Assembly (NCBI GenBank): GCA_002499085.1
Contig: DAKD01000017.1
Location: 1 to 18,476, forward strand
DNA: 18,476 bases
Source: Methanomassiliicoccales archaeon UBA280
GTDB taxonomy: Archaea; Thermoplasmatota; Thermoplasmata; SG8-5
Reading direction: 5' to 3'
Below the pieces are notes generated by a model, which saw only the letters and a list, made by a program, of their open reading frames with translations, did no database searches and had not been told where the DNA came from. Shown in pieces: positions 14,608 through 18,476 of this stretch. Each line of letters opens with the position of its first letter. Within the stretch, counting starts at the first letter, position 1. Both the position numbers and the translations under genes were made by a program.

Positions 14608-14629
14608 CCAAGTGGAAACACATGACCAC

Positions 14630-15352
14630 ATGCCCCGACAGCAAGATTCATATCCGGATTGCGCAATGGGGTGCATGATGGCAAGGACCAAGCCCAAGAA
14701 GCAAACCCGCAAGGCGCCAAAACCGAAGAGTCAGGCACGGAAGGCAGCCAAACCTAAGCCCAGGGCTGCAACCCCCGCGAAGGACAGTGCCGCACTCAGG
14801 AAGGAGCTGGCAAGCCTGAAACAATCATCTTCAGCCCAGGCCAAGCGAATCGCCAGCCTCGAGAAGAGGCTGGAGACCAGGATAAAGCGCGAGGAAATCC
14901 TGATGGCAGCCCTTGGGCTGAGGCCCCAGTCCAAAAAGGGTGAGAGAGGCGCGGTGGGGAGCCTCACCGAATCCGTGCTGAAGGTCGACGAGGCCGTACT
15001 GTCGATGGGCAAGCGCATGGAGAACATGCTGTCCGCGCTGAAGAACCACAGGGAATACCTCATCAGGCTCAACAAGAAAGTTTACCGCGTGGACCCTGTG
15101 AAACGCATCGAGATGCAGATAGAGATCATGAAGGCCACTCTCTCAATCATGGCCCTGAGCGGGTTCGACATCAACAAGTCCCTATTCTCGGAAATGAAGA
15201 AGGTCAACAGGATGCTGGCCAAGGACGACGCAGACATCGCCAAGGTGCACAAGCGCATGGCCACTGTCAAGCGCAAATACGACGAGGAAATGGAGAGGTT
15301 CGACTACGAGAGCATTTTCAAGAAGTCGGACAACATTCCGGGTTACAGGTAA
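14630..15352 (+). CDS. Uncharacterised coiled-coil protein with basic, H1-like N-terminal tail
   Basis: 240 residues, no recognised family. Residues 20-52 are a Lys/Ala/Pro-rich tail (RKAPKPKSQARKAAKPKPRA) like those of linker histones and bacterial H1-like proteins. A heptad-like coiled coil follows (about 57-90, LRKELASLKQSS then RIASLEKRLETRI), and the C-terminal half is mostly helical and charged (MKKVNRMLAKDDADIAKVHK). No membrane segment or signal peptide is seen. Nucleic-acid binding is a reasonable guess from the tail but is not shown. ATG 14630 fits the TATA-like box; an in-frame GTG at 14612 would lie too near it. Ends one base from the convergent agmatinase gene. Confidence 0.75.
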   Translation: MPRQQDSYPDCAMGCMMARTKPKKQTRKAPKPKSQARKAAKPKPRAATPAKDSAALRKELASLKQSSSAQAKRIASLEKRLETRIKREEILMAALGLRPQSKKGERGAVGSLTESVLKVDEAVLSMGKRMENMLSALKNHREYLIRLNKKVYRVDPVKRIEMQIEIMKATLSIMALSGFDINKSLFSEMKKVNRMLAKDDADIAKVHKRMATVKRKYDEEMERFDYESIFKKSDNIPGYR

Positions 15353-15353
15353 T

Positions 15354-16193
15354 CTATTTCAGAGCATGTTCCCTGGCAGCGATGAAATCCTTCACCAGCC
15401 TTGCTGCCAGTGCCGCGGTGTTGCCGTTGTCCGCGGGCGGGCATACTTCAACGATGTCAAAGCCATGGGTTCGGCCCGCAACGTGTCTGATGATATCCCT
15501 CACGAGCACAGAGTCCAAGCCGTAAGGCTCGGGCGTGCCCACGCCGGGCGCATAGGCCGGATCTATGCCGTCCATGTCCACAGAAATGTACAGTTTTCCG
15601 GGAAGGTTTTTGTCTATGAAGCCCTTGAGCCCATCCGCACCCAGCTCCCTGGCCCTGTCCGCGGTGATGTATATCAGGCCGTCATTTTTGGCCCGGATGA
15701 ACTCTGATTTGCATATGGACCTGATGCCCACTGGCAGTATCGGCTTCCCGCGGAGCACCTGCTTCATCCGCATCGTGGCGCAGGCATGGTTGTTCGGGTC
15801 GCCCTTCAGCTCATCCCTGTAATCAAGGTGCGCGTCGAACACGAGAACGGAAACATCGCTCAGCTCCCCGACAGCATAGGGCGACACGGAATGCTCCCCG
15901 CCCAGCATGACGGGAATGCTTCCCGCGCCGAGAATCATCCTGACTGTTTCGGATATCTCCCTCTTCGGGTCCTTCATGGGCAGGTCGCCGAGGTCGCATG
16001 TCCGTATATCTGAAAGGTCGATGTCCAGGTCAGGCACGAAGGGCTCGAAAGTGTAGGATTCATGTCTTATCGATGCAGGTCCCTTCCCTGTCCCCCTCCT
16101 GTGCGTGCCAGTGATGTCAAGCGGTGCTCCGAAAATGGCATATTTGCTGTTTTTCAGGTCCGACTCGGCGTCGGAGAACAATGTGCCGCCCAT
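15354..16193 (-). CDS. speB: Agmatinase/ureohydrolase-family enzyme
   Basis: 279 residues. All six binuclear Mn ligands of the ureohydrolase fold are visible: His101 (GGEHS), Asp120, His122 and Asp124 (DAHLD), and Asp206 and Asp208 (SVDMDGIDP). The substrate loop GVGTPEPYGL is intact. Agmatinases release urea from agmatine to give putrescine; some archaeal homologues instead act on aminopropyl-agmatine or deoxyhypusine intermediates. The gene starts 6 nt after aIF5A, with no clear SD, so coupled translation is likely. That linkage points to polyamine supply for hypusine formation. The exact guanidino substrate is not decided by sequence. Confidence 0.92.
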   Translation of the reverse strand: MGGTLFSDAESDLKNSKYAIFGAPLDITGTHRRGTGKGPASIRHESYTFEPFVPDLDIDLSDIRTCDLGDLPMKDPKREISETVRMILGAGSIPVMLGGEHSVSPYAVGELSDVSVLVFDAHLDYRDELKGDPNNHACATMRMKQVLRGKPILPVGIRSICKSEFIRAKNDGLIYITADRARELGADGLKGFIDKNLPGKLYISVDMDGIDPAYAPGVGTPEPYGLDSVLVRDIIRHVAGRTHGFDIVEVCPPADNGNTAALAARLVKDFIAAREHALK

Positions 16194-16199
16194 AGGGCA

Positions 16200-16586
16200 T
16201 CAGACTCTTGTTATTTTCTTCCTTTCCATGGCGATCAGATACTGAATCTCGGCGCCTTCCTTGAGCGTGTCCTTGAATTCGTCAGGAATGGGAATGTTGA
16301 ATGTCTCGTATGTTATCATGTCCATGAGCTGGACCTCATTGCCCATTATCGCGAGAACCTGGGCCGCCCGCTTGTCTATGATCGGAACCTTCACTTTATG
16401 CGACACTGGGTGCACAAAGCTGTGCTTCAGGTCGTCGAATATTCCCACGCCCTCGACCCTGGCCTTGGCTTCGCCGTGTTTCCCGGGCTTGGATGTGGAT
16501 ATGCTGTTGATCCTGCACGGCTCGTCGTCTATGATCACGTATCGGTTCTCTTTCAGAGCCCTCACTTCGGCCTGTTCCCATGACAT
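16200..16586 (-). CDS. Translation factor aIF5A
   Basis: 128 residues, full length. aIF5A binds stalled ribosomes and promotes peptide-bond formation at difficult sites. The hypusine loop STSKPGKHGEAK places the modified lysine at Lys36, with Gly35-His37-Gly38 conserved. The OB-fold half ends with AEIQYLIAMERK. First gene of an operon with the agmatinase-family gene. A TATA-like box 35 nt upstream suggests a leader of only a few bases. Divergent from UbiA across the repeat-rich gap. Confidence 0.97.
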   Translation of the reverse strand: MSWEQAEVRALKENRYVIIDDEPCRINSISTSKPGKHGEAKARVEGVGIFDDLKHSFVHPVSHKVKVPIIDKRAAQVLAIMGNEVQLMDMITYETFNIPIPDEFKDTLKEGAEIQYLIAMERKKITRV

Positions 16587-16613
16587 ATTAATCGGCCTTG
16601 GTATTTCGCAGTG

Positions 16614-16621
16614 TATAATAA
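16614..16621 (-). promoter_or_regulatory. TATA-like box for the aIF5A operon
   Basis: TTATTATA on the minus strand begins 35 nt before ATG 16586, giving an almost leaderless transcript. It marks the left limit of the repeat-rich intergenic region. Confidence 0.5.
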
Positions 16622-16713
16622 GCCTTGCGTCCGCTCGGCAAAACTGCAGAGTTTGTCAAGAGTTTAATGATATTGAGATTACTGCGAGGGTCTAGGGTCT
16701 GCGCTTTCAAAAT

Positions 16714-16737
16714 GGGATAAAGGGTCTAGGGTCTGGG
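16714..16737 (+). other. Canonical G-quadruplex motif, plus strand
   Basis: Four GGG runs (16714-16716, 16722-16724, 16729-16731, 16735-16737) are separated by loops of 5, 4 and 3 nt (ATAAA, TCTA, TCT). Two more GGG runs lie at 16688 and 16695. This meets the standard G3+N1-7 rule. Confidence 0.7.
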
Positions 16738-16782
16738 TTGCTGGCTTGTTCGTACCAAGCCAGTCGAATGCATTACTATGCA

Positions 16783-16807
16783 CCCTAGCCCCTATGACCC
16801 TAGCCCC
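16783..16807 (-). other. Canonical G-quadruplex motif, minus strand
   Basis: On the plus strand, C runs at 16783-16785, 16789-16792, 16798-16800 and 16804-16807 are separated by 3-, 5- and 3-nt loops. The minus strand therefore carries four G runs meeting the G3+N1-7 rule, opposite in strand to the motif at 16714-16737. Confidence 0.7.
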
Positions 16808-16911
16808 TATCGCCGAATCAGAGATTCGGCTTAGTCGCGACACATGTGTCGCTCCTAGCCCCTAGACCCAAACAATCACCAAGAGGTTGACAGACTCAAA
16901 ACCGCAAAAAC

Positions 16912-16919
16912 ATTAATAT
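16912..16919 (+). promoter_or_regulatory. TATA-like box for the ether-lipid operon
   Basis: ATTAATAT begins 29 nt before ATG 16941, predicting a leaderless transcript and separating the repeat module (ends 16869) from the lipid genes. Confidence 0.5.
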
Positions 16920-16940
16920 GCAGGCATCAATCGGCCGTTG

Positions 16941-17771
16941 ATGTACGGCTATGTCCAGTTGCTGAGGCCGAAGAACTGCATCATGGCAGTCCTTTCAGTG
17001 CTGATAGTGGCGCTTGTGGCTGCAGGGCTGGATGTCGCATCAATGCCTCTTCCGGAGGTGCTGGCAGCCTCTCTAGTGGTGTTTCTGTTCACAGGCGCTG
17101 GAAATGCGCTGAACGATTACCTGGACAGTGAAAACGACAGGCTGAACCATCCCTCACGGCCTTTACCGTCGGGCAGGGCAAGTCCCAAGGCAGCCGTGAT
17201 CCTCTCCGCCGCCCTCTTCGCATTCTCCGTGGCGCTGGGGCTGTGGCTCAGCCTCTATTGTATGGGGATTATTCTTCTGAACCTCGTGATAATGCTGGCC
17301 TACGAATTCAGGGCAAAGGCAACAGGCCTCGCTGGCAACATGATGATAAGCTGGCTCACGGCTTCGCTATTCCTGTTCGGGGGCTTTGCGGTTCTGGACA
17401 CCTTCCCGGGCATCATGCTGCCTGTGCTGTTCATGTTCCTCCTGTCATTCTTTGCCACCCTGGGCCGCGAGATAGCCAAGGACATACAGGACATCGGCGG
17501 TGACATAGGCAGGAAGACCCTCCCGATGGTCATCGGCAAGGAAAAAGCAGGGTACATGGCCGCAATCGCATTCCTGGTGGCTATCGGTCTGAGCCCGATG
17601 CCGTACCTGTTCGGCGTATTCGGATTTCTGTACCTCGTTGCGGTGCTGTTTGCTGATGCGATATTTATTTATGGGGCTGGGCTGATTTCCCGCAATCCCG
17701 AAAAGGCCTCCGCGAATGCCAAGCTGGGCATGTTCGCGTCCCTGGGTGCCTTTTTGCTCGGAGTGATATGA
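16941..17771 (+). CDS. UbiA-family digeranylgeranylglyceryl phosphate synthase
   Basis: 276 residues, about eight to nine membrane segments. Adds the second geranylgeranyl chain to GGGP to make DGGGP, the core of archaeal diether lipids. Both prenyl-diphosphate/Mg2+ motifs are present: NDYLDSENDRLNHP (about residues 55-68, the NDxxDxxxD motif) followed by RPLPSG, and KDIQDIGGDIGRKTLP in the second half. The subfamily is argued by the REIAKDI context and by overlap with the GGGP synthase gene. ATG 16941 is preferred over the TTG directly before it. Its stop overlaps the next ATG (ATGA 17768-17771). Confidence 0.92.
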   Translation: MYGYVQLLRPKNCIMAVLSVLIVALVAAGLDVASMPLPEVLAASLVVFLFTGAGNALNDYLDSENDRLNHPSRPLPSGRASPKAAVILSAALFAFSVALGLWLSLYCMGIILLNLVIMLAYEFRAKATGLAGNMMISWLTASLFLFGGFAVLDTFPGIMLPVLFMFLLSFFATLGREIAKDIQDIGGDIGRKTLPMVIGKEKAGYMAAIAFLVAIGLSPMPYLFGVFGFLYLVAVLFADAIFIYGAGLISRNPEKASANAKLGMFASLGAFLLGVI

Positions 17772-18476
17772 TGGATGTCATGGAAAACATCTGCAGGAAA
17801 CTGAAGAAAGGCAAGCTGCACATGACCTTGCTGGACCCTGACGACCAGACGCCGGAAGAGGCAGCAGCCGTCTCACTTCAGGCCGTGAACGCCGGAACGG
17901 ATGCGATAATGCTGGGCGGCTCGACCGGCGTGACGCAGGAACTCCTGGATGCCACGGTTGTCGCCATTAAAAAGACAGTAAAGATTCCCGTGATTCTTTT
18001 CCCCACCGAGGCCAAAGCAGTCTCGCTGAAGGCCGATGCCATCTATTTCATGAGCCTTCTCAACTCCAGGAATCCGAAATTCCTCCTGGGCGAGCAGATG
18101 AAGGCCGCCGCCCTGATAAAAAAGAGCGGGCTGGAGCCGATATCCATGGGCTACATAATCGTGGAGCCGGGCATGAGGGCGGGCATGGTCGGAGAGGCCG
18201 AGCTAATCCGCCGCGACGATGTCAAGTCTGCGATAGGCTACTCGGTGGCTGGGGAGCTTCTGGGTATGAAGCTCATCTATCTCGAGGCCGGCTCCGGGGC
18301 GCCCGAACCAGTGCCCGCAGCGCTGATAAACGGCGTGAGCCAGGCAATAGACATCCCCCTGATAGTGGGCGGCGGGATAAGGTCGCCGGAACAGGCTGCA
18401 GCGGCCGTGAAGGCCGGGGCGGACATCATAGTCACAGGAACCATAGTCGAGGAAGAAGGCATATCGGAAAGGTTCA
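17768..18476 (+). CDS. Geranylgeranylglyceryl phosphate synthase (3' end cut by window)
   Basis: At least 236 residues, running off the right edge; perhaps about 20 are missing. This TIM-barrel enzyme joins sn-glycerol-1-phosphate to geranylgeranyl diphosphate, forming the first ether bond of archaeal lipids. Family landmarks in order: KLHMTLLDPD (about 17-26), AIMLGGSTGV (about 46-55), PVILFPTEA, YFMSLLNSRNP, the glycerol-1-phosphate site around MGYIIVEPG and YLEAGSGAPEPVP, then LIVGGGIRSPEQA and GADIIVTGTIVEEE near the end. The ATG overlaps the UbiA stop (ATGA); ATG 17771 is an alternative one codon on. The pairing of both ether-bond enzymes with coupled translation supports both assignments. 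Confidence 0.95.
   Translation, partial: MMDVMENICRKLKKGKLHMTLLDPDDQTPEEAAAVSLQAVNAGTDAIMLGGSTGVTQELLDATVVAIKKTVKIPVILFPTEAKAVSLKADAIYFMSLLNSRNPKFLLGEQMKAAALIKKSGLEPISMGYIIVEPGMRAGMVGEAELIRRDDVKSAIGYSVAGELLGMKLIYLEAGSGAPEPVPAALINGVSQAIDIPLIVGGGIRSPEQAAAAVKAGADIIVTGTIVEEEGISERF

Larger units (their letters stand above)
16687..16869. repeat. Composite palindromic repeat module with G4 motifs on both strands
   Basis: This 183-bp block lies between two divergent promoters. An exact 15-bp direct repeat, AGGGTCTAGGGTCTG, occurs at 16687-16701 and 16721-16735. Four perfect hairpins follow: CTGGCTTG/CAAGCCAG (16741-16763), TGCAT/ATGCA (16769-16782), GCCGAATC/GATTCGGC (16812-16830) and the 16-bp palindrome GCGACACATGTGTCGC (16837-16852). 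A second direct repeat, ACCCTAGCCCCTAT, is at 16782-16795 and 16797-16810. CCCTAGACCC at 16860-16869 is the exact complement of GGGTCTAGGG at 16722-16731 and 16688-16697. There is no coding frame. It may be a mobile palindromic repeat or a structured RNA. Confidence 0.8.

Noticed and set aside
13966..14625. Long plus-strand open frame opposite the ABC ATPase gene
   Set aside because: It is the mirror of an ATPase with complete Walker, signature and H-loop motifs; the plus-strand protein has no motif.
16687..16810. CRISPR-like array
   Set aside because: Repeats are short (14-15 bp), differ between the two halves, and are not separated by even spacers; no cas gene is present.

Overview
This window is a compact, roughly 58% G+C stretch of archaeal chromosome. 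The archaeal assignment rests on gene content: a hypusine-site aIF5A, archaeal-type ribosomal proteins L1, L10 (P0) and L12 (P1), and the two enzymes that make the first two ether bonds of archaeal membrane lipids. Gene starts look archaeal too: at most first genes of a transcription unit an A/T-rich TATA-like box begins about 29-35 nt before the start codon, which implies leaderless mRNAs, while internal genes use ATGA/GTGA overlaps or Shine-Dalgarno (SD) sites. The style (many small membrane and zinc-ribbon proteins, an OFA-type transporter, an AcuC-like deacetylase) suggests a Thermoplasmatota-like euryarchaeote, but this lineage call is inference.

Layout, left to right. 1-365: the tail of an unrecognised gene, a hairpin terminator and a G+C-rich, hairpin-rich, gene-free stretch. 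366-3892: a YgiQ-type radical SAM protein, then a three-gene membrane cluster (zinc-ribbon multi-pass protein, PrsW-like intramembrane protease, small zinc-ribbon membrane protein). 4038-6011 (minus): rpl1-rpl10-rpl12, with a stem-loop touching the rpl1 SD and paired hairpins after rpl12. 6178-7780: a methyltransferase, a DUF3795 Cys-rich protein (minus) and a Nudix hydrolase. 7784-9096 (minus): a DUF4430 membrane-anchored domain protein, an ECF-S-like membrane protein and a small conserved-looking protein, probably one operon. 9199-12873: RDD/zinc-ribbon protein, histone-deacetylase-family enzyme, OFA-family MFS transporter, beta-carbonic anhydrase. 12881-14562 (minus): a two-gene ABC-2 exporter, divergent from a coiled-coil protein with a histone-H1-like basic tail. 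15354-16586 (minus): aIF5A followed by an agmatinase-family enzyme. 16941-18476: UbiA-family DGGGP synthase overlapping GGGP synthase (cut by the window end).

Functional links that can be argued: aIF5A with agmatinase (polyamine supply for hypusine), GGGP with DGGGP synthase (successive lipid steps), DUF4430 with an ECF-S-like protein (possible ligand capture and uptake), and PrsW with two zinc-ribbon membrane proteins (possible protease and substrates, speculative).

The most unusual non-coding structure is at 16687-16869, between two divergent operons: G-rich direct repeats, four perfect hairpins and C-rich repeats, which together contain one canonical G-quadruplex motif on each strand. I found no CRISPR array, transposase, tRNA, rRNA or recognisable defence system.
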